In this document: positions 31,410 to 41,342 of the stretch, one piece after another
How positions within the stretch are numbered: the stretch's first letter is position 1
Layout: each line of letters starts with the position of its first letter
NCBI GenBank assembly: GCA_947627495.1
Contig: CANQWH010000003.1
Coordinates: 1 to 53,878, forward strand
Length of the DNA: 53,878 nt
From: an uncultured Clostridia bacterium
GTDB taxonomy: Bacteria; Bacillota; Clostridia; TANB77; CAG-508
Direction: 5' to 3'
Translations under genes and position numbers: made by a program
Notes under the pieces: model-generated
Told to the model about the DNA's origin: nothing
The model's database searches: none
What the model saw: the letters and a program-made list of their open reading frames with translations, nothing else

Positions 31410-32132
31410 TTAATTTTTTTTATTAAAAAAAGACGCCCATGCGTCCTCTTTAATCGTTTTTTGTTTTAATTCTTTTACTTCTTTTTGAAGTGATTTATTT
31501 TTCATGACTAAGTCATATACAAAGTCAGCTTCTAATGCCTGCATATATTCATTTTTTCTTTCTTGAGTAGTAGAAAATCCCCACTCATATGCTTCTTGAG
31601 AAGTTATCCATTCTTCTCTATCCATCTTTTCTTTTATTTCTTTTTCTGATAATTTAGTTTTTCTTGTATAAATATTCAGAGATGGTTGAGTTATCTTTTC
31701 TAAATCTTCTGCAACTTTTTTCATGACATTTGAGTCACCTTTTGCTTCTGTCCAAGCATTATGTATCATAAGTAAACCATTTTCGGGCACAACTCTTTCT
31801 TGCCCAGCCATGAATATTACACTAGCAGCACTACAAGCAAAGCCATCTACAATTGTTTTTAAATGACCTTTAAATTCACTTAGTAAGCTATAAATTGTAA
31901 GTCCTTCGGCTACATCACCGCCGTAGGAGTTAATTCTAACAGTCAGATTTGGTGTATCAACTTGTGCTAATGCATCTTTTAATGTAAACGCATCAGTTCG
32001 TTCTTGATCTTCAAGTCCAAACCATCTTTCAATTATGTCTTTTCTTCTTACATCACCATAAATATATAGCTCTGTTTCCTGTTCATTTACTTTTTTGAAT
32101 CTTAGAAAGTTATTCTCCATTTTCGTTTGCAC
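31410..32132 (-). CDS. ClpP-like prohead protease
   Basis: RINSYGGDVAEGLTIYSLL...DGFACSAASVIFMAGQERVVPENGLLMIHN. Confidence 0.95.
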   Translation of the reverse strand: MQTKMENNFLRFKKVNEQETELYIYGDVRRKDIIERWFGLEDQERTDAFTLKDALAQVDTPNLTVRINSYGGDVAEGLTIYSLLSEFKGHLKTIVDGFACSAASVIFMAGQERVVPENGLLMIHNAWTEAKGDSNVMKKVAEDLEKITQPSLNIYTRKTKLSEKEIKEKMDREEWITSQEAYEWGFSTTQERKNEYMQALEADFVYDLVMKNKSLQKEVKELKQKTIKEDAWASFFNKKN

Positions 32133-33315
32133 CTCCCTTCACATTTGCATAATTTTTAGTTATGTTATGTTCATCTGCCCAAGATTCGTCTATTCTCGGC
32201 AATCCTAATAACTCATTTATTTCATTTCTGCTAAATCCGTCGGCTGTTAATTTATCTATTCCGTTTGCAGAATCTATTATGTCTCTATGATTTAAATTAT
32301 TTGTATTAAATTTCGCATACTCACCTTTTAAATAATCTCTTTTGCCTATTAGACTAATATTAAAGCCATCTTCTAACAATTTAAAATATGTAGATACTCC
32401 AAAAGTTATAAAATCATTATTTCCTGTTGATTTTTCTGTCTTTGTTCCGTAAAAAATATCAAGTGGTATATTCCATAACATTGCAACATTATCACATATT
32501 TCTTTTGTTCCATCTTTGTAGTCATTTAAACTTTGCTTATTATCCTTATTTAAATTTTCTAAATTAAATATTTCCGATAATAAAACAATTGCCTCTTCTT
32601 CACTTAACAAGCCTTCTGTTATTTTTTGTTTATATTCTTCATAGCTAACAGGCTTGCCTGTTTCTTTGTCAATCATGGTTGGCTGTTGTCCTGGAAATTT
32701 CAGTTTCCATTTAGGTGTATTAGACTTTATAAAACTCTTTGAAATAGTGTTTAATATTTTTTTACTATTTGCCTTAAAATCAGCTTTTGCTGTATTCAAG
32801 TTAGTATTTTTTAAAGAATAATATATCGAATTTTCAGAGTTATATATTTTCGTTAATGGTAAAGTATTTCCCGAATTATCTGAAATTTGTACATTCGAGA
32901 ATATCTTTTCATATAATATTGCACTACTTGGAGTAAATTCATCAGCTACATACAGCAATTTAGAATTATTTATGTCTTTATTGATTATTATTAATGCTTC
33001 TTTGTTAATCAATAATTTTGTTACAAGTTTATAAAAAAAAGCAGTCCCAGTTTCATTATAATTTGGCTGCAAATTTAATCTCCAATACAAATCTCCTTTA
33101 TGATTTTGTATCTTACCATCTATTTTTTCAAATGTTTGTATCTCACATCTTGCAATTGTTTGTGCTATTAAATCTATTGCATGTGCTTCTGCTAATGTAT
33201 ATATATAATTTTCTGAATTTTCGCTTTTCAATAACACATCTATTATATCTGTTATTGAAATTTCTTCATTTTTTTTGTTCTTAAAAAATTTATCTAATAT
33301 TATCAGTTTGTCCAC
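32110..33315 (-). CDS. portal protein
   Basis: position and WNIPLDIFYGTKTEKSTGNNDFITFGVSTYFKLLED. Confidence 0.88.
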   Translation of the reverse strand: MDKLIILDKFFKNKKNEEISITDIIDVLLKSENSENYIYTLAEAHAIDLIAQTIARCEIQTFEKIDGKIQNHKGDLYWRLNLQPNYNETGTAFFYKLVTKLLINKEALIIINKDINNSKLLYVADEFTPSSAILYEKIFSNVQISDNSGNTLPLTKIYNSENSIYYSLKNTNLNTAKADFKANSKKILNTISKSFIKSNTPKWKLKFPGQQPTMIDKETGKPVSYEEYKQKITEGLLSEEEAIVLLSEIFNLENLNKDNKQSLNDYKDGTKEICDNVAMLWNIPLDIFYGTKTEKSTGNNDFITFGVSTYFKLLEDGFNISLIGKRDYLKGEYAKFNTNNLNHRDIIDSANGIDKLTADGFSRNEINELLGLPRIDESWADEHNITKNYANVKGGANENGE

Positions 33316-33318
33316 CTC

Positions 33319-35040
33319 CTAAACGTAAATAATTTCTTCATCTAATAGTTCTTGTACACTCATTGCTGCAACAAAAGCCATAAATGGGTCATTTTTTCGT
33401 AGTTTTGGTTCTATTTTTTCATATTTTTTATTTCCATCTTTTCCATCTTTTACACAAGTATTATTTATTGCCCACCTCATTATTGCACTATTGCCTATAT
33501 TGATTTTTCCTTCTGCAAAAGCAACCTCAATTCTGGGTGCTACTATTGCAGCTATACTTGCAGGGTATCGTATCATTCTTATAAGTCCATACGGCATATC
33601 TTTTGTTTCTACTGATATACCAAATTCTTTAAAAATTTGTTCTAGTAATTTATATCTATATGTATCTAAAACAATTTTTTTTACATTATATTTAACCATC
33701 TCTGATAAAATCCACATTATTATTTCTCTTGCATCTATACTTTCTTTATTTGTTATTTCAAAATCAGTAAATCCTTCTTGTCCAGCATTAGCAAATGGAA
33801 ATTTTATATCATTAAAAAACCTATTTTTTGAACAAATCCATGTTCTTTGCCTCCAAATGTATTCGCCATTTATTTTGAATAGAAAACCAGCACTTGCAAA
33901 ATCGTTTAATGAAGCAAAATCGATACCAACTATCGCTAATTTTCCGTCTATATCTCCTGCTTCTCTTGGTATTTCTTTATCAATGTCTTCATATGATGCT
34001 CGTAATATGTTTTTCCAATCTGTTACTGCTTGTTCTTCGTCTTGTTGCGGTAAATTCATTCTTTTTGCATAAAATTCTACTCTATAAGATTTTTGCTTTT
34101 GCATTTTAATGTAATCTCTAATTAGTTCATTTTTTAATATTGCCATATATCTCAAGCTTGGATTTGCTTGAACCCACACTGTTATATCTATATCTTCTTT
34201 GTTTCCTGTTTCTAAAAATTTTTTCATAGGTATATCCACTGTTGCCAAATCATTTATTTTATAAATAATTGGTAATAATCCTAAAAAATTATTTTCTCCA
34301 TTAAGAACCATCTTTGACATAGATAATTTTTCATCAAGTGGTCCATCTCTAACTGTTCCATTTGTAGTTATCGTTACTGTTCTTGCATGTTTTATTTTTC
34401 CTAATCCAGAACTGTATACATTTATTTGTTTATAGTCTTCATATGCATGTAGCTCATTAAAGATTATCATTCCTGTTTGTTTTCCGTCTTTTGTTTTTGC
34501 ATTTGCAGTATTATATCTTAAAATAGAATGTGTTATTTTATTTATAACCTCTGTTTTGTTCCAATAAAAATATTTTTTCATTATATTTTTATTAGCTTCT
34601 AGCATATTATAAACTACTTTAAATGAATTCAATGCCTGTTCTTCTGACATTGCAACTATATCTATGTGATAATTCTTGACACCATAATAATGTGTTTGTA
34701 AGAAATTTGCTAACGGCATTATCATTCCGTCTTTTCCATTTCCCCTCGCCATGACTATTAAGATATCTGGGAATATCACTATATCAGGATTGTTTTTGTC
34801 ATACATAAAAAATAAAGCATATGCAAATTTTTGATAAGGAAATAACTTATAATACCATTTTTCACAGTATTTGATTGCGTTATGAAATGTTTCTTCATCA
34901 AAAAAGACATCATCTCTCGATAATGTCGGTTTTACTATATTTTTTATTAATAATTTTATTTCATCGTCAGTTTCATCAGGATTTTCTTCAACAAATTTTA
35001 TATATTCTTCTATTTCCTCACAGTAAATCACCTTCCTCAC
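33319..35040 (-). CDS. terminase large subunit
   Basis: VMARGNGKDGMIMPLANFL Walker-like; VGIDFASLNDFASAGFLF nuclease. Confidence 0.95.
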   Translation of the reverse strand: MRKVIYCEEIEEYIKFVEENPDETDDEIKLLIKNIVKPTLSRDDVFFDEETFHNAIKYCEKWYYKLFPYQKFAYALFFMYDKNNPDIVIFPDILIVMARGNGKDGMIMPLANFLQTHYYGVKNYHIDIVAMSEEQALNSFKVVYNMLEANKNIMKKYFYWNKTEVINKITHSILRYNTANAKTKDGKQTGMIIFNELHAYEDYKQINVYSSGLGKIKHARTVTITTNGTVRDGPLDEKLSMSKMVLNGENNFLGLLPIIYKINDLATVDIPMKKFLETGNKEDIDITVWVQANPSLRYMAILKNELIRDYIKMQKQKSYRVEFYAKRMNLPQQDEEQAVTDWKNILRASYEDIDKEIPREAGDIDGKLAIVGIDFASLNDFASAGFLFKINGEYIWRQRTWICSKNRFFNDIKFPFANAGQEGFTDFEITNKESIDAREIIMWILSEMVKYNVKKIVLDTYRYKLLEQIFKEFGISVETKDMPYGLIRMIRYPASIAAIVAPRIEVAFAEGKINIGNSAIMRWAINNTCVKDGKDGNKKYEKIEPKLRKNDPFMAFVAAMSVQELLDEEIIYV

Positions 35041-35512
35041 CTGCTCCTGGTCCTACATCTGGTGTTTTTAAATCTAAGTCTTGTAATATTTTTAGCATTT
35101 GACTATTTACTTTTAATAAAATCTCAGGGCTTTTATTGTCTTTTTCAATTACATATCCATTTCCTGTCATACTTTCATATCTAATACCTTTTAAATTTAT
35201 ATCTTTTTGTAGTTCTTCTTTCAGTTTAACAAAGTATATATAATCTTCTATCATGTCATCAAATTGTTTTCCTAACTTGTTTTGATTTAGCAATTGTGTT
35301 TTTAAATCATTTCTTATTGTCTCTATTTTTTCTTCTAATTGTTTTTTTCTCTTTTCTTCTTGTTTCTTTTCTTTTTCCTGTTCTTTGCTTATTTTTTGCA
35401 ATCTTGCTAAATTATTCTCCATATTTTGTATATCTTTTTCTAATTTTCTTGTTTTATTTGAATTATTTTTGTTAGTTTTTTTCTTAGTTGTCAAATTTTT
35501 ACCCCCTTTCAT
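35018..35512 (-). CDS. terminase small subunit (P27-like)
   Basis: immediately upstream of terL. Confidence 0.7.
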   Translation of the reverse strand: MKGGKNLTTKKKTNKNNSNKTRKLEKDIQNMENNLARLQKISKEQEKEKKQEEKRKKQLEEKIETIRNDLKTQLLNQNKLGKQFDDMIEDYIYFVKLKEELQKDINLKGIRYESMTGNGYVIEKDNKSPEILLKVNSQMLKILQDLDLKTPDVGPGAGEEGDLL

Positions 35513-35626
35513 ATGAATAGTCTCAAAAGTTAAACAGTTGCTGCCCCCACACCCGCTCCCATTAAGGATTTTTTGTCTTTGAGATTTGACTGGGGGTGTT
35601 CCGCTTCTAACATAATTGTATATTTT

Positions 35627-35989
35627 CTATTTTTTTGGTTCATCTGGTAATTTATTTTCTTTATATTTATATTCCATCTTTGATATTATAGGCTTTCCTT
35701 CTGCATATTGTGTAGTTGATATTATTTCTATTATATTTTCATCCACTAGTTCATCATCTGTAGTATCTAATACTACTTCTTCACTTTGTATATTATTCTT
35801 ACTTAATTCATCTATTATTCTTTGTTGATTCTTTATTCTATCTTTATATTGTTCTATCTCATCTGCTAGATATTCTATTATTTCTTTATCACTACAATTT
35901 CTATATCTAGAATATTGTGTAACTCTTTTTCTCGTTTGTTCATATTTATTTGTTGTTTCTCTTAATAAAAAATCATCTACATTATTCAT
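35627..35989 (-). CDS. hypothetical phage protein
   Basis: ORF in operon. Confidence 0.6.
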   Translation of the reverse strand: MNNVDDFLLRETTNKYEQTRKRVTQYSRYRNCSDKEIIEYLADEIEQYKDRIKNQQRIIDELSKNNIQSEEVVLDTTDDELVDENIIEIISTTQYAEGKPIISKMEYKYKENKLPDEPKK

Positions 35990-36483
35990 GTCTTCTTGTT
36001 CCTTTCATTACTTTTATTTCATTTATACTTAAACATAATAAACCTTCTACTAGTTCTATTCTATAACTATGTTCTAAATGTTTTATTTGTTTTCCGCTTC
36101 TGAAATGTATTATCAAATAAACCTAGCTTTTCTAATATCATGTTACATTCCTTTTGTGGTATATTTGCTAGTAGCATTATTGTATTTTGCATTATATTTA
36201 ATACTTGTATAACATGGCTTACTTGATTTGTTATTGTTAATGTTTCTTGTGTTATACAATTAAAGAATATTTTCATTGATATTACTATATCTTCATTGTC
36301 TAACAAGTAACTTGCAGTTATTCCGTTTGTAAATGATATTACTCCAGCTTTTTCATTCTCATTATTCATTTCTTTTAATTCTGTTTTTATATTATTTAAT
36401 TTATATGCTTGTAATAAATGTTCTAATTTCATAGTTACCACCTTTCTTCTGTTAAAGGTTTTCTTTTTTTCCTCCATGTCCAT
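35982..36483 (-). CDS. hypothetical phage protein; C-terminus extended by +1 at CGG 36094-36096
   Basis: ...DNTFQK-G-KQIKHLEHSYRIELVEGLLCLSINEIKVMKGTRRHE*, stop overlaps next gene's start. Confidence 0.65.
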
Positions 36484-36800
36484 CTGTGTCTATCTTCTAT
36501 TATTTCATGTGCTTCAAAACTAAGACTTATCATATTATCTATATCTAATGCTAAATCAGGTCTTTCTTTAATTGGTATTATATGATGTACTGTATTTGCA
36601 TCTACTATTTTTATTTTGTCTGGAAAATGTTTACCATCATTCCAGTTTCCTAAAAAAAATTGGCATTTATATTTATCTATCTTTAGTCTTTTTTCCCTTG
36701 CTTCATCCCATTCTGTTGAATGATAAAACTTATTTGTATTTCCTTTTGCTATTTCTATTTCCCAATTATAATGTTTTCTTCTTGCTCTTCTTTGTTTCAT
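36435..36800 (-). CDS. HNH endonuclease
   Basis: ANTVHHIIPIKERPDLALDIDNMISLSFEAHEIIE. Confidence 0.85.
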   Translation of the reverse strand: MKQRRARRKHYNWEIEIAKGNTNKFYHSTEWDEAREKRLKIDKYKCQFFLGNWNDGKHFPDKIKIVDANTVHHIIPIKERPDLALDIDNMISLSFEAHEIIEDRHRWTWRKKRKPLTEERW

Positions 36801-37099
36801 TTTGTATTACCTTTTAACACACATTTTTTTATCATATAAGGACAATACACTTTCTTATTTTCTGTGCTTATAATTTTTAAAAATGAACATTTCTTACATT
36901 GTTCTGGCAACTCTTTTATTATTTTTAATATATTTCTTCTGCATTTTATTCTTTCTGTTTCATCTATTATTTTTATTAAATCTTTACATGAATCAAATTT
37001 ACATGTTTTACATCTTTGCTTCTGTATAGAACATATTTCATTATCTATTAAACATTTTTCCATTTTTTTCACCTTTTGAAGAGTGTTGCTAGAAAACAC
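36797..37099 (-). CDS. Cys-rich small protein
   Basis: multiple CxxC motifs. Confidence 0.55.
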   Translation of the reverse strand: MFSSNTLQKVKKMEKCLIDNEICSIQKQRCKTCKFDSCKDLIKIIDETERIKCRRNILKIIKELPEQCKKCSFLKIISTENKKVYCPYMIKKCVLKGNTK

Positions 37100-37276
37100 T
37101 CTTTCGGTTCTAGGAGGTCATATCAGAAATTTTATAATATTATCTAGCATATTATTTGCAATAAAAAGAACTTACTATTTAAAGTAAGCTCTTTTGAAAA
37201 AGTTTATATATTTATATTTTCTCACATTACAATTATAACACGTTTTTTTTATAAAAAAAGGGCAAAAAAATGGCAA

Positions 37277-37694
37277 TTATATCTTATTATTTTTTAATTC
37301 ATTATGAACAAAATAAATTAGTTTTCTTTTTCTCCTCTTATAAACATCTTCACTAATATGTAATTCTTCTATAATGTTCCATTTATTTTCTTCTCCGTTC
37401 TTCATATTCTTTTTTAAAAATATCTTTTGTAACTTTATCAGTTAATTCTAATGCTTTTTTTACTGCTTTCCATTCATTTAGTGCTTTATTTATTTTTTTA
37501 TCTTCTTGCAATTTTACAACAGTATTATATACACTATCAGTAACATTATACGGTGCTCTTGGTAATCCATTTATGCTAGGAGAACTTATACTCATTAGAT
37601 CTAATCTCATTGTTAAAATACTTACACAATTATAATTATATCTTTTTAAACAACCTGCCGCTTCTTTATATTCTTCTCTACTTAGTTTATTCAT
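37277..37694 (-). CDS. late transcriptional regulator (ArpU/RinA-like); ORF broken at CGG 37395-37397
   Basis: KKEYEE-G-EENKWNIIEELHISEDVYKRRKRKLIYFVHNELKNNKI*. Confidence 0.75.
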
Positions 37695-37899
37695 TTGTCC
37701 CCTCCTTATAACCCCAGTTATCTACCGCTTGTATATTGTAACCTTTTTTTCTTATTCTGTGTGCTATCACTCTTATATTATTTAATGCACTCATATCTGT
37801 TTCTCTGTTATACAATATTTCTGTTAATTCTGCATAACTTCCTTTTCCGTTTCTTATAGCTTCTAAAATTAACTTTTCTATTCTTGTTAATTTCTCCAT
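37687..37899 (-). CDS. small winged-helix-like protein
   Basis: EKLTRIEKLILEAIRNGKGSYAELTEILY. Confidence 0.55.
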   Translation of the reverse strand: MEKLTRIEKLILEAIRNGKGSYAELTEILYNRETDMSALNNIRVIAHRIRKKGYNIQAVDNWGYKEGTNE

Positions 37900-37947
37900 A
37901 ACTATTTCCTCCTATTCAATTACTTGTTTATAATCTTGCCTATAACA

Positions 37948-38187
37948 TTACTCCTTATATTCAATATTCCATTTTGCTTTTTTTTCAAAATATTCTTTTA
38001 CTTTTTCTGGTTCTCCTTCATATACTTTTCCACCCAGAGCTATACAATCTGCCATTGCATTTATTATTTCTTCTTTTAATCTTAATTGTTTTTCTAGTTG
38101 TTCTATGTTCATTCTATATCCTGCTTCTTTAAAACAATTTTGTGCAAAATTTATCAACCCTTCTTGTTTCAAATTCATACTATCCAC
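37948..38187 (-). CDS. hypothetical phage protein
   Basis: 79-aa ORF. Confidence 0.5.
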   Translation of the reverse strand: MDSMNLKQEGLINFAQNCFKEAGYRMNIEQLEKQLRLKEEIINAMADCIALGGKVYEGEPEKVKEYFEKKAKWNIEYKE

Positions 38188-38198
38188 CTAACTTTCTC

Positions 38199-38522
38199 TT
38201 ACATACTAATGCTTCCACCAGCATTTACACTACCTTTTATTTCATCACAACTTACACTTCCGCCACAATTTATGTTTCCACCTACATCATCACAACTAAT
38301 AGAGCCACCAGCTTTTATATTACCTTTTACATTATTGCAACTTACAGCCCCTTGACAATCTATATTTTCTACATCTCCATAAATATATACATCACAATTC
38401 TTTGTAGCTTCATCTGTAATTTCTTTACCATCTACAAATATTTTATTATTTATTATAGAAACATTATTTCCAATGCAATTTATTGACTTTCCATTAACAA
38501 CTATCCTATTCATTATTTTCAC
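38199..38522 (-). CDS. small beta-helix repeat protein with Cys ladder
   Basis: repeats SC(N/D)(N/D/E)(V/I)xGx(I/V)(K/N)(A/C)GGS(I/V)SCD. Confidence 0.65.
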   Translation of the reverse strand: MKIMNRIVVNGKSINCIGNNVSIINNKIFVDGKEITDEATKNCDVYIYGDVENIDCQGAVSCNNVKGNIKAGGSISCDDVGGNINCGGSVSCDEIKGSVNAGGSISM

Positions 38523-38709
38523 CTAACTTTCTCCCACATTGAGGACAATACTTTAATTCGTATGCTTTTGTTGTATAGTTAAAATTTTCTCTGCCTTTTA
38601 TTCTTCTTTCTCCTTCTCTCCAACCATATACAGCTATTTTTGAGAAAAGTTTATCATTCTTGCCTTTGTTTTGTTTCCACCATTTTATTCTTTCACAACA
38701 TTTGCACAC
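38506..38709 (-). CDS. small zinc-ribbon-like protein
   Basis: CKCC and CPQCG motifs. Confidence 0.5.
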   Translation of the reverse strand: MCKCCERIKWWKQNKGKNDKLFSKIAVYGWREGERRIKGRENFNYTTKAYELKYCPQCGRKLGENNE

Positions 38710-38985
38710 CTATATTTCCTCCTCCATTAGACCTAAATATGTATTTTTCATATTTCTTGTTATTCCCTCTTTTATTGTTATAGTTGTTTTACTCCCAATT
38801 TTAGTATGTTCTACATAGCTACCTTTTGTATAGTCTTCCTCATAATAAGGTGTTATATCTACTTCAATTCTATATTTATCAAGATTTTTGTCCTTCTTTA
38901 ATTTTTGTAAATATTCTATTATAGCATCTATGCCTTGAATATTATCATCTCTTATATTACTCATATATCTTCCTCTTTTATCCAT
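38710..38985 (-). CDS. hypothetical phage protein
   Basis: 91-aa ORF. Confidence 0.5.
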   Translation of the reverse strand: MDKRGRYMSNIRDDNIQGIDAIIEYLQKLKKDKNLDKYRIEVDITPYYEEDYTKGSYVEHTKIGSKTTITIKEGITRNMKNTYLGLMEEEI

Positions 38986-38989
38986 TCTC

Positions 38990-39313
38990 TTATTTTTTTA
39001 TTGTTTGCTCAAACACATCAAAGTTAAATACTAAATCATATAAAAATTCTGCATTATCGGGTGCATCTTCATATATATCTTTTAGAATATTGCTGTTTTT
39101 ATATGATTTCTTTACAGCATGTCTTACTGCTCTTTCTATTGCACAAACAGTAGCATCATATTTTTTTGATATCACCTCATATACTGTTGTCATGTTAGTA
39201 TGTATTTTCTGTTCTCTTATAAAATTAACTGCATCTAATATATAATAAAATCCTCTTAAATTTGATGAAATTCCTGTTTTTATTAGTATCATTCTTAAAT
39301 CTATATCTTCCAT
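38990..39313 (-). CDS. sporulation initiation factor Spo0A C-terminal-like protein
   Basis: TTVYEVISKKYDATVCAIERAVRHAVKKSY resembles the Spo0A_C fold. Confidence 0.6.
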   Translation of the reverse strand: MEDIDLRMILIKTGISSNLRGFYYILDAVNFIREQKIHTNMTTVYEVISKKYDATVCAIERAVRHAVKKSYKNSNILKDIYEDAPDNAEFLYDLVFNFDVFEQTIKK

Positions 39314-39316
39314 TTT

Positions 39317-39655
39317 TTATTTATCCTCCAATAATTCTTGTAAAACTTGTATGTCATGTTTATACATTGGTATTTCATGACTATAATGTTCACTTTCACT
39401 TATATCATAAATCAACTTTTCATATGCCTTTATTTTATCTTCTATTTCCTTTTTAGATATTGAATTTTTATAATCTTTTATATTCTGCTCTATTGCTAGT
39501 TCATATCTTTTTTTATAACTTTCTAATGCTTGTAATACTGTTTCTGCAAATTTAAAAAAGAAATTTACATCTATGCTTTCAATCTTTTCTTTATATTGTT
39601 TTAATTCGTTATATGTTTTTATCGCTTCTTCTAAACTTATTTTATCTTTGTTCAT
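39317..39655 (-). CDS. coiled-coil hypothetical protein
   Basis: 112-aa ORF. Confidence 0.5.
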   Translation of the reverse strand: MNKDKISLEEAIKTYNELKQYKEKIESIDVNFFFKFAETVLQALESYKKRYELAIEQNIKDYKNSISKKEIEDKIKAYEKLIYDISESEHYSHEIPMYKHDIQVLQELLEDK

Positions 39656-39664
39656 AGTTCCTCC

Positions 39665-39898
39665 TTATTTTAAATTTTCTATAACTTCAATAAATTCCTC
39701 TGGATTATTTGTCATTTTACAATAATCTATAAAAGCATCTTCCATATTTCTACTTATGTCAGAACAAGTTTCTTCTGTTAATTTCATTTGTTCTAACCAT
39801 CTATAAATTATTCGTTCATTCATATTTGCTTTATTTTCAAATTCTGCACAATCTCTTATTGCTTTTTTTATATTTTCTGGTACTTTTATCATTTTCAT
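39665..39898 (-). CDS. hypothetical phage protein
   Basis: 77-aa ORF. Confidence 0.5.
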   Translation of the reverse strand: MKMIKVPENIKKAIRDCAEFENKANMNERIIYRWLEQMKLTEETCSDISRNMEDAFIDYCKMTNNPEEFIEVIENLK

Positions 39899-39906
39899 AT
39901 TCCCTC

Positions 39907-40533
39907 CTACTTAAAATCATTTACTTTTATCTTAACAATTATCCTATTGCCACATCTATCTTGCATTTCTACAAATGGTCTACCTACTACTCCTTCTGCT
40001 TTTGCTGTTCCTATTTTTGAATTAGGTGCTGTCTTTACAAAATCTATTCCTTCTTGTATTGTTCCTTCTAATACAACAGGAACTACATCTAATCCAAAGG
40101 ATTTTGCAATACCTTCAACATTTTCTCTCGGTTGCCAGTTTCCTGCTATTTTTACATCAAATAATATAAAGTCTTGTCCTTTTCTATACAAGCCTCCGTT
40201 CTGGATTTTTTCGCCATAGCCTTCACCGCAAAGCATAACTTCTGTTTCTCCAAATTTTTGTTCAAATAATTGCTCATTTGCTTCTCCACCAAATAACTCA
40301 ACTAATCTATTCATTAAGTCCACTGGTATTTGTGCTTTATCTGTTCTTCCTCCAAATGTTACTTTATGTCCGTCCCACATAATTCTTATGTTGGTTCCAT
40401 CTATCTTTTCAGTAAATTGCCATTTAAGGTCTTTTAAAAATTCTATTGTAGAATCTGTGTATTCTCCTTCCATTAGTTTCTTTGTTTTCTCATCTCTTTT
40501 AAATATTGTTTGTATTTTATGATATTCTTCCAT
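39907..40533 (-). CDS. RNA ligase family protein (Rnl2-like)
   Basis: FTEKIDGTNIRIMWDGHKVTFGGRT; EGVVGRPFVEM...IIVKIKVNDF. Confidence 0.88.
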   Translation of the reverse strand: MEEYHKIQTIFKRDEKTKKLMEGEYTDSTIEFLKDLKWQFTEKIDGTNIRIMWDGHKVTFGGRTDKAQIPVDLMNRLVELFGGEANEQLFEQKFGETEVMLCGEGYGEKIQNGGLYRKGQDFILFDVKIAGNWQPRENVEGIAKSFGLDVVPVVLEGTIQEGIDFVKTAPNSKIGTAKAEGVVGRPFVEMQDRCGNRIIVKIKVNDFK

Positions 40534-40957
40534 TTACTTTTCCTCTACTTTCTTTTCAAAATATTGTTTTACTTTTTTGATATCTTTATTAAAAAGCTTG
40601 TAATTATTAACTACATCTAACCTGCAAATCATTTCTGCCATTTCATCTATTATTTTCCACTGCTTAACTGCCTCTCCTTTTGCTTCATCTATCATCTTAA
40701 TATCATAATTATGTACTTGCTCTAATGATTGTATTTGAAATTCTAAATAGTCTATGTATTGTAAAAGTGTTTCTATTGCATCTTGATATTCATATAATAC
40801 ATTATCCATTAAAACAAGATTATCTTCATAATCACAAAACTTTTTTAGTTTTTCTTTTGCTTTTTCTATCTCTTCTCTTGTTCTATTATAATGACATCCT
40901 TCACATCCGCATTTTTTCTACATTGCACGCATCTCTTTCTTTATCAGTACATATCAT
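40534..40957 (-). CDS. hypothetical protein with CEGC motif; ORF broken at CGG 40907-40909
   Basis: MICTDKERDACNVEKM-G-CEGCHYNRTREEIEKAKEKLKKFCDYEDNLVLMDNVLYEYQDAIETLL... Confidence 0.65.
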
Positions 40958-40980
40958 TTGTTATCACACTCCTTATTTTC

Positions 40981-41340
40981 TTAAACTTTATATTTCATAC
41001 TTTCAAATTGTTCTTTTGTTACAATATCTTCAATTAGTCCATCTTTAAATACTTCATCTAATATAACCCAAGTCATTTCATTTAAGTCAAAATTGCATTT
41101 TTTTCCCATAATTATCCTTACTGGATAACCATTTACATAGTCATCCGTTTTTATCAATTCAGTTATATTTTTTGAATGTTTACATTCTTTTATTTCTTCT
41201 TCTGAAAAAGATATAGGTAAATCAATATACATTTTTAAGTAAATTGTATTTCCTACAATTTGTATAACCTTTCCAATTCCTAAAAATCTACTACCTTTAT
41301 CTCTTCTCACATATTCTCCAACTTCAATTTTATCTTCCAT
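40981..41340 (-). CDS. hypothetical phage protein
   Basis: 119-aa ORF. Confidence 0.5.
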   Translation of the reverse strand: MEDKIEVGEYVRRDKGSRFLGIGKVIQIVGNTIYLKMYIDLPISFSEEEIKECKHSKNITELIKTDDYVNGYPVRIIMGKKCNFDLNEMTWVILDEVFKDGLIEDIVTKEQFESMKYKV

Positions 41341-41342
41341 AA

